Shown: one piece after another, positions 36,066 through 43,583 of the stretch
Numbering within the stretch: position 1 is the stretch's first letter
How the letters are laid out: each line of letters starts with the position of its first letter
Assembly: GCF_024505145.1 (NCBI RefSeq)
Contig: NZ_JANIAA010000013.1
Coordinates: forward strand, 1 to 64,000
Source of the DNA: Streptomyces rugosispiralis
GTDB lineage: Bacteria; Actinomycetota; Actinomycetes; Streptomycetales; Streptomycetaceae
Length of the DNA stretch: 64,000 bases
Direction of reading: 5' to 3'
The notes under the pieces: generated by a model
What the model was told of the DNA's origin: nothing
The model's input: the letters and a program-made list of their open reading frames with translations, nothing else
Database searches by the model: none
Program-made: the position numbers and the translations under genes

Positions 36066-36584
36066 TCACCTCCCTTGGATCTGGCGCGGCAAGGCGCTCG
36101 CCGCGGCGTCCTGCAGGACCTTCGTCAGCCCCTCGTGCGCGATCTCCAGCGACTCGATGGCGATCGCGTTCTGCTCCCCGTGCAGATCCGGGCCGGTCCA
36201 CTTGGCGGCGAGCCCGCCGTGGAAGGCCCAGGCCGCACCGGGCACCCCGTCCGGGCCGAGTACGATCACCGCGCCGTCGCGGCGGGCGCCCAGCGAGTCG
36301 GCGAGCCCGGCCTGGTACCAGGACCACAGCCCCGGGTCGCGCACCACGCCGCGCTTGAGCGTGATCCGGTTCCAGGAGTGGCGCAGCGGCAGTTGGTGGA
36401 CCGAGTCGTTGCGCCCGCCCTCCGGGTAGCTCGTCACTTCCAGCTGCGCGCCGAGCCCGGTGACCTCCTGGAACGCGCCGGAGGCGGCCAGTGGCAGCAG
36501 CAGCGCCTGCGCGGCGGGCAGATACGCGTCGCCGGGGTCGAGGGTGACCAGGAAGCGGTATTTGGGCAGTGGATCCAGGCTCAC
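36066..36584 (-). CDS. Tube protein 2 (Cis5-like, gp19/Hcp-fold)
   Basis: A 172-residue protein of the T4 gp19-like tube family: YRFLVTLDPG start, GAFQEVTGLGAQLEVTSYPEGGRND, a WNRITLKRGVVRDPGLWSWYQ segment and the C-terminal IAIESLEIAHEGL strand. It starts at a GTG overlapping the second sheath stop. The later tube paralogue in Afp-type systems (Afp5) is the first ring on the baseplate and joins spike to tube; that is the likely role here. Compared with tube protein 1 it carries an extra PAAQALLLPLAASG insertion and a C-terminal tail. Confidence 0.92.
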   Translation of the reverse strand: MSLDPLPKYRFLVTLDPGDAYLPAAQALLLPLAASGAFQEVTGLGAQLEVTSYPEGGRNDSVHQLPLRHSWNRITLKRGVVRDPGLWSWYQAGLADSLGARRDGAVIVLGPDGVPGAAWAFHGGLAAKWTGPDLHGEQNAIAIESLEIAHEGLTKVLQDAAASALPRQIQGR

Positions 36585-38074
36585 GCCTCGATCACCTCCA
36601 GACCTCGGTCCTGGCCGAGTACGAGACGCAGCCGGATGAACTCCATGGGGACGGCCGGGGCCACCTCGATCTCGCAGACCAGTTGCCCCGGGTCCTGCTC
36701 GGGCGGGTTGTTGGTGTCGTCGCACACCACCCGGAACGCCTGCTCGGGCCGGGCACCGGCGAGCGCCCCGGCCCGGAAGGCCGACAGCAGCACGGAGGTC
36801 AGGGCCCGTACCAACGTCAGCCGCAGCTCCGCCGAGTTGACGTCGAACACCAGCGGGCTCGCCGCCCGCCGGATCGCGCGCACCAGCAGATGCACCAGCC
36901 GCCGGTGGGCGATGTAGCGGGTGCCCGGATCGGCGGACAGGGTGCGCCCGCCCCACACCATCAGCCCCCGCCCGCGGGTGCACCGGATCAGGTCGATCCC
37001 CGCGTCGAACAGCCGCACCTGCTGCGGTTCGGGGTATTCGGTGGCGAGGTCGACCGCCTCCAGGATCACCGCGTTCGCGGGCGTGTGGTGCGCCCCGCGC
37101 TCGCCGTCGAGGCGGGCGATGACGCCCAGGACGTGCCCGGACGCCGGGACGGTGCGCAGGTCCTGCCCGTCGGGGGTGCGCAGCGGCGGGTGGTAGACGG
37201 CGGCGCAGCCGAGCAACTGGCTGTCGCCGGTGCCCGCCAGGGAACCGACCCAGTCCACCACCTGGTCAACGGAGGACAGCGCGGGCGGCACGTCCAGAAC
37301 GGCGAGGCGGTCGTGCGACGGCTGCACGCTCCGCAGCAGTTCGAGCACCGCGTCGGTGTGCGCGCCGCCGGACAGGTCCGTGCCCAGGTCCGGCAGCGCC
37401 ACCAGCGCCGGTTCGGGCAGTTCGGCCTGTACGGTCACGGCGTCCGAGTACGCCCCGCGGCCGGGCGCGGCGTCGGTGCCGCCCGCGAGCGTCAGGTCCC
37501 AGGACGTCGAGATCGGGCCGGGCCGCCCCGGTGGCGGTGGCGGCCCGTCCGGGATCAGCCGGATGTAGCGGGATCCGGTGAGCCGGTCGGCCAGGCCGGT
37601 GAGCGGCAGCCCGGGAAAGGTCTCGGGCGGCTCGCCGGGCATCATCACCCGGACGCCCACGGTGGGCGGTCCGGCGACGGTGCTGGCCTGGTAACGGATG
37701 GCGATACGGCCGCCGTTGGCCCAGGCGCCGGGGCTGGTGGCCACCACCTGGTAACCCGTGGCGTCCCATCCGCTCAGCGGCCCGACCGGCCACGCGGTCC
37801 GGGCCGTGCCGGCCGGCCCGGACACCCGGAGCACCCACGCGGTGCGGCCGCCGTTCTCGAAGAAGCCGCGCAGTGCGTACGGGGTGGCGAAGGCGCCCTC
37901 CGGCGGCCCGAAGGTGCCCACGACGTCGTTCCAGCTCTCCACGCGCACGGGAGTGCCGACCGGGCCGCGGCGGAGCCGGCCCAGGAACGCCGCCACGTCG
38001 GTGCGCAGCGGCTCGGTGTCGGAGCCGCGTGGCGCGAACGCGAGGGATACTCCGGGGAGCGCTTCGCCTGCCAT
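36581..38074 (-). CDS. Tail sheath protein 2
   Basis: A 497-residue sheath-family protein with the N-terminal GVSLAFAPRG and WNDVVGTFGPPEGAFATPYALRGFFENGGRTAWVLRV segments, and the C-terminal core with GRGLMVWGGRTLSADPGTRYIAHRRLVHLLVRAIRRA and FRVVCDDTNNP. It lacks the large internal insert of sheath 1. One base separates it from the tube 1 stop. In Afp/PVC the second and third sheath paralogues make the baseplate-proximal rings or baseplate collar; here a single shorter paralogue would take that part. The N-terminus is less canonical (no GVYIEE motif). Confidence 0.93.
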   Translation of the reverse strand: MAGEALPGVSLAFAPRGSDTEPLRTDVAAFLGRLRRGPVGTPVRVESWNDVVGTFGPPEGAFATPYALRGFFENGGRTAWVLRVSGPAGTARTAWPVGPLSGWDATGYQVVATSPGAWANGGRIAIRYQASTVAGPPTVGVRVMMPGEPPETFPGLPLTGLADRLTGSRYIRLIPDGPPPPPGRPGPISTSWDLTLAGGTDAAPGRGAYSDAVTVQAELPEPALVALPDLGTDLSGGAHTDAVLELLRSVQPSHDRLAVLDVPPALSSVDQVVDWVGSLAGTGDSQLLGCAAVYHPPLRTPDGQDLRTVPASGHVLGVIARLDGERGAHHTPANAVILEAVDLATEYPEPQQVRLFDAGIDLIRCTRGRGLMVWGGRTLSADPGTRYIAHRRLVHLLVRAIRRAASPLVFDVNSAELRLTLVRALTSVLLSAFRAGALAGARPEQAFRVVCDDTNNPPEQDPGQLVCEIEVAPAVPMEFIRLRLVLGQDRGLEVIEA

Positions 38075-38075
38075 A

Positions 38076-38531
38076 TCAGGTTTCGATCTCCAGCTTCTCG
38101 ACCGCCAGGACGAGCGTCTCCATGGCGATCTCGTTCTTGGTGGCGCTCAGCGTCGGGCCGGTGTACTTGGTGGGCCAGCCGCGGTCGAAGTTCCAGCGCA
38201 CCACGTCGTTGCGGTTCTCGTCGCACAGCACGATCGAGCCGTGGGTGCGCTTCACCGTGCCGTTGAGCGCGTCGGCCACCCACTTCCAGAAGGCGGCATG
38301 GCCGGTGATACCGCGCTTGAAGGTGAGGTTGGTGAACTTCTTCAGCCCCGGGATCTTGCGGACGGTGATGTCCTCGCTCCCGTTGCGGTACTCGATCGGC
38401 GGGATCTCCAGCTCCAGCCCGCTCGCCTCGGTGAAGGACCCGCTCACCGCGAGCCCGTCGTCGCTGACGTTGAACACGAGGATCTTGAAGTTATAGGACG
38501 CGTATGGATCGTCCCTGGTCACGGGCGGCAT
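38076..38531 (-). CDS. Tube protein 1 (Cis1-like, main inner tube)
   Basis: A 151-residue gp19-like tube protein: YNFKILVFNVSDDGLAVSGSFTEASGLELEI, EYRNGSEDITVRKIPGLKKFTNLTFKRGITG, FWKWVADALNG and the IAMETLVLAVEKLEIE end. This is the standard length for the main inner-tube subunit. It lies between the two sheath genes, 19 nt after sheath 1. Hexamers would stack to form the inner tube whose lumen carries cargo. Confidence 0.95.
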   Translation of the reverse strand: MPPVTRDDPYASYNFKILVFNVSDDGLAVSGSFTEASGLELEIPPIEYRNGSEDITVRKIPGLKKFTNLTFKRGITGHAAFWKWVADALNGTVKRTHGSIVLCDENRNDVVRWNFDRGWPTKYTGPTLSATKNEIAMETLVLAVEKLEIET

Positions 38532-38550
38532 AGTGAACTCCCTCGGGCAC

Positions 38551-40815
38551 TCAGGCGAGTTGGGTCTCGCGGGTCTTCTGCTGGATCCGGAAGATCACGA
38601 ACTCCGCCGGGAAGACCGGCGCGACGCCGACGACACAGATGAGGCGGCCGCCTGCGAGGTCGTCCTCGGTCATCGTGGTGCGGTCACAGGCGACGAAGAA
38701 CGCCTCGTCGGCGGTGGTGCCGGCGAGCGCGCCGGTGCGCCAGACCGTGGTGAGGAAGTTCGCGACCGTCTGGCGGACCAGGGACCACAGCGCCTCGTCG
38801 TTCGGCTCGAACACCACCCACTGGGTGCCCTCTTCGATCGACTCCTCCAGATAGAGGAACAGCCGCCGGACGTTGACGTACTTCCACGAGCTGTCCGAGG
38901 AGAGGGTGCGCGCTCCCCAGACCCGGTGGCCGAGTCCGGGGAAGAACCGCAGCGCGTTGATGCCCTTGGGGTTGAGCACGTCCTGATGGCGCTTGGTGAT
39001 GTCCTGGGCGATGCCGTCGGTCAGCCGGATGCCCCGGATGACCGCGTTGGCCGGTGCCTTGTGCACCCCCCGCTCCACATCCACGCGCGCGTAGATCCCG
39101 GCCATGTGGCCCGAGGGCGGCACCTCGACGTCGCGGTCCGCCGACAGGTCGCGGGTGACCAGCCACGGGTGGTAGAGCGCGGCGTACTTGGTGTCGAAGC
39201 GCTCCCGGAACGCCTGCACGCCCTCGATGTCCAGGCCGTCCTGCGGATCGAGGATCGCGAACCGGTCCCTGAGCAGCTCGCAGTGGGTGACCAGGGCCGA
39301 TTCGACCGTCCCGGACCACATCCCCGGCACGGCGCAGACGGCCACCTCGTCGATGTCCTCCAGCGCGGCGATCCCGGTGCGCTTGCCGCTGCCGCCGTCC
39401 TCGCCGACGAAGTCGGCCACGCTCAGGCTCCCGTAGGCGTCGTCCCCGTCTCCGAGCGTCAGCCAGGATCCGACGGCGGGCAGGGGGAACTTCGTCGGGT
39501 CGGTGGACAGGGCGCCCAGCGCCGTCGCCCGCACCAGCCGGGAGCGGGCGGCCAGGGTGGTCACCAGGTTGGTCGGTGTGTCGCCGGTGAGCCGGAGGTT
39601 GCGGTGGGTCTCGGTCTCCACGGCCCCGGACGGATCGGTGAACCGGGCGTCGACCTGCGCCTCGATCAGCTGCACCCGATCGGTCTCGAACAGCGTCCCG
39701 GGCACGTTCCCGTCGAGGGTGACGACGTCCGCGGCGACCGATTCGACGGTGCGGATGGACAGATGGGTGCCGTCGTCGAGCTGGACCACGGCACCTTCGT
39801 AGAGCCGGCTCGCCCCGCCGACCCGCAGCGTCGTCCCCGCCGAGGTGTTGCCCCGGCGCACCCGGCGCACCAGCAGTCCACCGCGCCACGCCTCATGGGT
39901 CGCGCCGGACGGCAGGGTCAGGGTGACCTTCCCGTCCGCCGGCTGGCTCACCTGGACCTTGAAACGGCCCGAGCCGATCCGCACCCATACGTCGGACGGC
40001 AGTTCGTCGGGGTCGAGCCCGGCCACCGCGGCGACCTCGACCGTCTCGCTGTCGGCGGCGGCGTCCGCGGCCAGCCGTGTGACGAACAGCCCGCCCTCCT
40101 GCGGATCCGGCAGCACCGGCAGTGCGGCCGAGGCCATCGGCTGGATCCGCACCTGCACCGCGTCGCCCCACGAACCGGGGCTGACGGCGGCGAACTCCAG
40201 TGTCTGCTCCGCGCTGCGCGCCCCGATCTGGACGTAGTCGCCGCGGCCCGCCCTGACCTCGGCGGGCAGTTGGGCGTCCAGCTCGATCCGGTGGGTGGTG
40301 GCGTCGTAGGCGGCGACACCGGCGGTGTGGATCGACTGCTGGTCGTCGCCGCGGAAGATCTGGATCTGCTGCCCGACGCCGGAGAACCCGATCAGATGGC
40401 CGAGTTCCAGGCGGGTGGCGCCCTTGGCGGCATCACCGGTGACCGGGCTCACCAGGCCATGGCCCAGCACGCCCGAGGACGGGCTCGCCTGCTTGCCGGC
40501 GACCCGCTTGATGTACAGCCGCTGGCCGCCGTTGTCGAAGAACCCCTTGACGGCCAGCGGGAACAGCCACCAGCGGCCGCCTTCCGCCGGGTCGTTCGCC
40601 CAGGTGTCCCGGATCAGCGGGTCCGGCTCGCGGAGGAATCCGCCGAAGGTGTTCTGGAACTCCAGGAAGTTGGTGACCAGTTTGGGCTTGCCGGTGTACG
40701 GACCGCGCACGGTGACCCCGGCCATTCCGGCCGTACTGGTGCTCACCCCCGCGATCGGCCGTGGGCCCGCATCGATCTCCTCGATGTAGACCCCGGGGCT
40801 CAGATACTCCGCCAT
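38551..40815 (-). CDS. Tail sheath protein 1 (main contractile sheath, enlarged)
   Basis: A 754-residue sheath protein. The N-terminal MAEYLSPGVYIEEIDAG motif, FLEFQNTFGG and VKGFFDNGGQRLYIKRV are canonical, as is the C-terminal core GHRVWGARTLSSDSSWKYVNVRRLFLYLEESIEEGTQW with VGVAPVFPAEFVIFRIQQ. Between them (about residues 140-430) lies an insert of about 250-300 residues with repeated beta-domain features, making it longer than typical Streptomyces CIS sheaths (about 500 residues). The insert would face the outside of the sheath. It starts 10 nt after the preceding gene, at an ATG. Confidence 0.95.
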   Translation of the reverse strand: MAEYLSPGVYIEEIDAGPRPIAGVSTSTAGMAGVTVRGPYTGKPKLVTNFLEFQNTFGGFLREPDPLIRDTWANDPAEGGRWWLFPLAVKGFFDNGGQRLYIKRVAGKQASPSSGVLGHGLVSPVTGDAAKGATRLELGHLIGFSGVGQQIQIFRGDDQQSIHTAGVAAYDATTHRIELDAQLPAEVRAGRGDYVQIGARSAEQTLEFAAVSPGSWGDAVQVRIQPMASAALPVLPDPQEGGLFVTRLAADAAADSETVEVAAVAGLDPDELPSDVWVRIGSGRFKVQVSQPADGKVTLTLPSGATHEAWRGGLLVRRVRRGNTSAGTTLRVGGASRLYEGAVVQLDDGTHLSIRTVESVAADVVTLDGNVPGTLFETDRVQLIEAQVDARFTDPSGAVETETHRNLRLTGDTPTNLVTTLAARSRLVRATALGALSTDPTKFPLPAVGSWLTLGDGDDAYGSLSVADFVGEDGGSGKRTGIAALEDIDEVAVCAVPGMWSGTVESALVTHCELLRDRFAILDPQDGLDIEGVQAFRERFDTKYAALYHPWLVTRDLSADRDVEVPPSGHMAGIYARVDVERGVHKAPANAVIRGIRLTDGIAQDITKRHQDVLNPKGINALRFFPGLGHRVWGARTLSSDSSWKYVNVRRLFLYLEESIEEGTQWVVFEPNDEALWSLVRQTVANFLTTVWRTGALAGTTADEAFFVACDRTTMTEDDLAGGRLICVVGVAPVFPAEFVIFRIQQKTRETQLA

Positions 40816-40825
40816 GGACGGCTCC

Positions 40826-41548
40826 TTAACTCTCGCGGATCTCTATGACGTGCCGGCGCTCGATGTCCTGGGGCAGCCGCACGACCAGCGATCCGGACCG
40901 GCCCGGCCGCTCGGTGGCCTGCAGGCGGAATATCTCCTCGACGGCGTGCTCGTCGGCCTTCTCGCCCTCCCACCGCAGGGCCAGCCGGAAGGCGCCCGCG
41001 GCGTCGGACAGGGTGCGCTCGTGCCATGGCGTCAGGTCCCGGCTGGTCTGCCCGCCGGCCTCGATCAGCGCATTGGCGATCGGCGCCCGCGTGGCCGCGT
41101 CGACCACGGAGCCGTGCACCGTGCGCAGCCCCGGCGGGTAGGGGAAGGAGACGCTCGGCAGCAGCCGGACCAGCCGTGGCTCGGTCACCACCGGCGGCGG
41201 GTGGCCGTCGTCATACGGGTGCACCAGGAACTCGACGCCCACCAGGGCGGCCGAGAACGGCTGGCCGTCGGCCGGATACAGCGGCTGGTAGCCGGGGGCC
41301 GTGAAGCGCGCCCGGTGGCGCCGCGGCCGGGCCGCCCACGGCTCGGCGCACCGGCCGAGACCCGGATAGACGAAGGCCGCGCTGGGGGTGCGCACCGCCA
41401 CGTCGTCGAGCGGCAGCCAGCCGTCGTCGTAGCGGTCCAGTTGGACGGTGACCCCGGTGGCGCGCACCCGCCGGGCATAGTCGTCGAGGGGTATGAACCA
41501 GGCCGGGCTGTAGAGCGTCGACCGCTCCAGCGGCAGGAAGCGGCTCAT
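40826..41548 (-). CDS. Injection-system protein with carboxypeptidase-regulatory-like domain
   Basis: A 240-residue protein. The first 130 residues are beta-rich with FIPLDDYARRVRATGV and many aromatics. Residues about 145-215 form an Ig-like carboxypeptidase-regulatory-type domain: VHGSVVDAATRAPIANALIEAGG, ERTLSDAAGAFRLALRW. It overlaps the cap gene stop by 4 nt and precedes the main sheath. The position suggests a structural accessory at cap or sheath end; I know no characterised homologue. No signal peptide. Confidence 0.85.
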   Translation of the reverse strand: MSRFLPLERSTLYSPAWFIPLDDYARRVRATGVTVQLDRYDDGWLPLDDVAVRTPSAAFVYPGLGRCAEPWAARPRRHRARFTAPGYQPLYPADGQPFSAALVGVEFLVHPYDDGHPPPVVTEPRLVRLLPSVSFPYPPGLRTVHGSVVDAATRAPIANALIEAGGQTSRDLTPWHERTLSDAAGAFRLALRWEGEKADEHAVEEIFRLQATERPGRSGSLVVRLPQDIERRHVIEIRES

Positions 41549-42123
41549 GGCAGCCCCGCCCCGCTGATGACCCGGTTGTGCACCGGGTGGACCGGCGTCT
41601 CGACGGCGGAGTCCAGGTTGACCACGCGGACCTCGTAGTTGAGCGACAGCCGGTACGGCTTCTGGATCGCGTACCAGACCCAGGACTTCTGGTCCAGGGT
41701 GAGCGGGGTCAGGCTGAGGTTGAGCGTGTCGGTGCTCGCCGCCAGGCTGCCGGACAGCTGTGCGCCGTCCAGGATCGCGTCGTCGTAGAACGTCTGGAGG
41801 GCCCGTCCGAGCATCCGGTGCTGGGTGGCCTGGTCACCGCCCCAGGGGGTGACCAGGTAGCGCAGCAGCAGGGCCATCGGCGGCTTGCGGGTGGTCAGTG
41901 GGTCGGGTGGCTGGGAGCGCACCGGCGGCCGGTTGCGCGAGGTGGGGTCCTCGGCGATCTCGTAGAGGAACACCGTGAGTTTGGGCGGCGGTGTCTGGAC
42001 CGTCTCGGAGAGGTCGTTGAGTTCCGCGATCGGCGGTTCCACCTGGCTGAGCCCGCGCAGGGCCTGGGTCAGGCTGTCCACGATGATCGTGGAGACGTCG
42101 GCGATGACGCCGAAGTCGCCCAT
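41545..42123 (-). CDS. Cap/terminator protein, DUF4255 (Cis16/Afp16-like)
   Basis: A 192-residue DUF4255 protein and first gene of the operon. Diagnostic stretches are VIADVSTIIVDSLTQALR, PPKLTVFLYEIAEDPTSRNRPP, MALLLRYLVTPWGGDQATQHRMLGRALQTFYDD and TLDQKSWVWYAIQKPYRLSLNYEVRVVNLDS. In Afp/PVC systems this protein terminates tube and sheath. It starts at an ATG with GGGGGAG 7 nt upstream. All following genes to 17694 are in the same direction with gaps of 19 nt or less, so its promoter (in 42124-42303) probably serves the complete operon. Confidence 0.95.
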   Translation of the reverse strand: MGDFGVIADVSTIIVDSLTQALRGLSQVEPPIAELNDLSETVQTPPPKLTVFLYEIAEDPTSRNRPPVRSQPPDPLTTRKPPMALLLRYLVTPWGGDQATQHRMLGRALQTFYDDAILDGAQLSGSLAASTDTLNLSLTPLTLDQKSWVWYAIQKPYRLSLNYEVRVVNLDSAVETPVHPVHNRVISGAGLP

Positions 42124-42303
42124 GCGAATGCTCCCCCTCTCCGCGCTCGAAAGCGTGCTCCGAGAGGATGCCGGGCCCGGCGTGGCCGGATCGCGATAGG
42201 CACATCACACGAACGTCACCGGTCCGTTTTCGCGGCCGCCGATGACGAACCCGGACACACATCGACAACGCCGAGGTGACACGGGCGCGCATATTGTCCT
42301 TTC
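42124..42303. promoter_or_regulatory. Divergent control region of the injection-system operon
   Basis: The 180-bp gap must contain the operon promoter (minus) and that of the small plus-strand gene. CCGGACACAC at 42251-42260 recurs exactly at 42557-42566, upstream of the BTAD gene. TATTGT at 42292-42297 lies 6 bp before the ATG at 42304, which has no ribosome site, suggesting a leaderless transcript. No reliable -35 box was found on either strand. Confidence 0.45.
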
Positions 42304-42501
42304 ATGGAAATCCCCTCAGAGCGGACCGGTGTCCTGATCCTCCGGGTCTGGGTGGAAGGCGGCAGGCCGGATGGATTCCGTGCGCGCATCGTGCCGACCG
42401 GGGACGGGCAGCAGACGGCCCCCAGCGCGGTGAGCGCGGTCGACGATGTGCTCACCGCCGTGCGCGCCTGGCTCGATCAGCTGCTCGAGCCGGAAAGGTG
42501 A
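42304..42501 (+). CDS. Small conserved-type protein beside the BTAD regulator
   Basis: A 65-residue protein with a single alpha/beta pattern: TGVLILRVWVEGG, FRARIV, then a C-terminal helix VDDVLTAVRAWLDQLLE. Proteins with this RVWxExxxxxxFRARI signature are known near Streptomyces BTAD/SARP-type regulators, but no function is established. It diverges from the injection-system operon and is followed 153 bp later by the regulator. No Shine-Dalgarno is visible before the ATG. Confidence 0.72.
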   Translation: MEIPSERTGVLILRVWVEGGRPDGFRARIVPTGDGQQTAPSAVSAVDDVLTAVRAWLDQLLEPER

Positions 42502-42654
42502 CGTCGCCGCGACGTTCCGGTGATGGCCGGCCATATAGCGTCCTTTGGCGAGAAGGCCGGACACACGATCATGATCTGCTCGTAACATGGCTTTAGGGCA
42601 TCCCGATGGGACGCACGGGATGGCCGCTGGAGCCAATATCGCCCCGGGGGGCCG
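42502..42654. promoter_or_regulatory. Upstream region of the BTAD regulator gene
   Basis: The spacer holds a perfect 12-bp palindrome ATGGCCGGCCAT (42522-42533), a second copy of CCGGACACAC (42557-42566), and TAACAT near 42587 as a possible -10 box. It is AT-richer than its surroundings, as expected of a regulated promoter. No protein-binding evidence is available. Confidence 0.4.
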
Positions 42655-43518
42655 ATGAGCGCAGAAGGCCACGTCATGACGTTGAGACTGCTCAAGAGTT
42701 TCGCGCTGTCGGTCGATCAGAAACGCGTTCCCATATCCTCCAGCGCCCAACGCCTCCTCGCGTTCCTCGCCCTGCAGAACATGCCACGCAGCCGGACCTA
42801 TGTGGCCGGAATGCTGTGGCCGGATGTCACGGCCTCCCGCGCCAACGCCAATCTCCGGTCGTCCTTATGGCGCGCCACGCGCACGGGACATCAGGTCATC
42901 GACGCGTCCACACAGGAACTGGCGATCTGCAAGCACATCGACGTGGATATCCACGTGGCGGCGACGCATGCGCATCGGCTGCTCGATATGTCGCGGCCGT
43001 GCGATGACATCCTCACCACGCGGACCCGGGAGGATCTCTCGGCCGATCTCTTACCGGAGTGGTCGGAGAACGAGTGGGTGCTGATCGAGCAGGAGCAATA
43101 CCATGAACTCCGGTTGTACGCCCTGGAGGCGATGACCGAGCGGCTGACGACGGCAGGCCGCCATGGCGAGGCGGTCGCCGCCGGACTCGCCGCCGTACGT
43201 GCGGAGCCCCTGCGGGAGAGCGCTCATCGCGTGCTCATGAACGCGCATCTCGCCGCCGGCAACAGGGGCGCGGCGCTGCGGCAGTACGAGCAATGCCGCC
43301 GGGTGCTGATCGAGGAGCTGGGCCTGGAGCCGTCCCAGACGCTGAGGAACCTGGTGCCGGCGCACTCCGGGGGCGGGGGTGTCGGTGGGGCCACTCACTC
43401 CGGGGGCGGGGGCGCCGCTCCGGAGCTCCCGACACGTCGGATCGTCTGCCATCCGGCGGGCGAGGTCCCGGCACAGGGCACGGACACCTCGGCCCCGGCC
43501 GGCACCGTGCCCGCCTGA
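42655..43518 (+). CDS. BTAD-domain transcriptional regulator with two TTA codons
   Basis: A 287-residue regulator. The N-terminus (about 8-95) is a short winged-helix OmpR-like DNA-binding domain (LRLLKSFALSVDQKR, RLLAFLAL, VAGMLWPDVTASRANANLRSSLWRA). Residues about 105-250 are a BTAD helical domain with LLPEWSENEWVLIEQEQYHELRLYALEAM and the ending RQYEQCRRVLIEELGLEPS. A Gly/Ser/Ala-rich tail follows. Codon 71 (42865-42867) and codon 133 (43051-43053) are TTA, read only by the bldA tRNA in Streptomyces, so full translation should wait for late growth. An alternative start is the ATG at 42676. It lies next to the injection-system operon and is its probable activator (inference). Confidence 0.92.
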   Translation: MSAEGHVMTLRLLKSFALSVDQKRVPISSSAQRLLAFLALQNMPRSRTYVAGMLWPDVTASRANANLRSSLWRATRTGHQVIDASTQELAICKHIDVDIHVAATHAHRLLDMSRPCDDILTTRTREDLSADLLPEWSENEWVLIEQEQYHELRLYALEAMTERLTTAGRHGEAVAAGLAAVRAEPLRESAHRVLMNAHLAAGNRGAALRQYEQCRRVLIEELGLEPSQTLRNLVPAHSGGGGVGGATHSGGGGAAPELPTRRIVCHPAGEVPAQGTDTSAPAGTVPA

Positions 43519-43581
43519 GTCGGCACCGTGCCCGCCTGACCGTGGAGTGTGCGCGCCTGACCGTGGAGTGTGCGCGTCGGG
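43498..43581. repeat. 21-bp tandem repeat, two pairs of units
   Basis: Four 21-bp units run 43498-43518, 43519-43539, 43540-43560 and 43561-43581. Units 1 and 2 are near-identical, as are 3 and 4, and all share a CCTGA-like end except the last. The first unit contains the stop codon of the BTAD gene; the rest fill the spacer to the convergent ABC transporter gene. Confidence 0.85.
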
Positions 43582-43583
43582 CA

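Noticed and set aside
33320..42123. Operon as a remnant contractile prophage
   Set aside because: There are no capsid, portal, terminase, integrase or lysis genes, while the DUF4255 cap and AAA+ ATPase are specific to Afp/PVC/eCIS-type systems.
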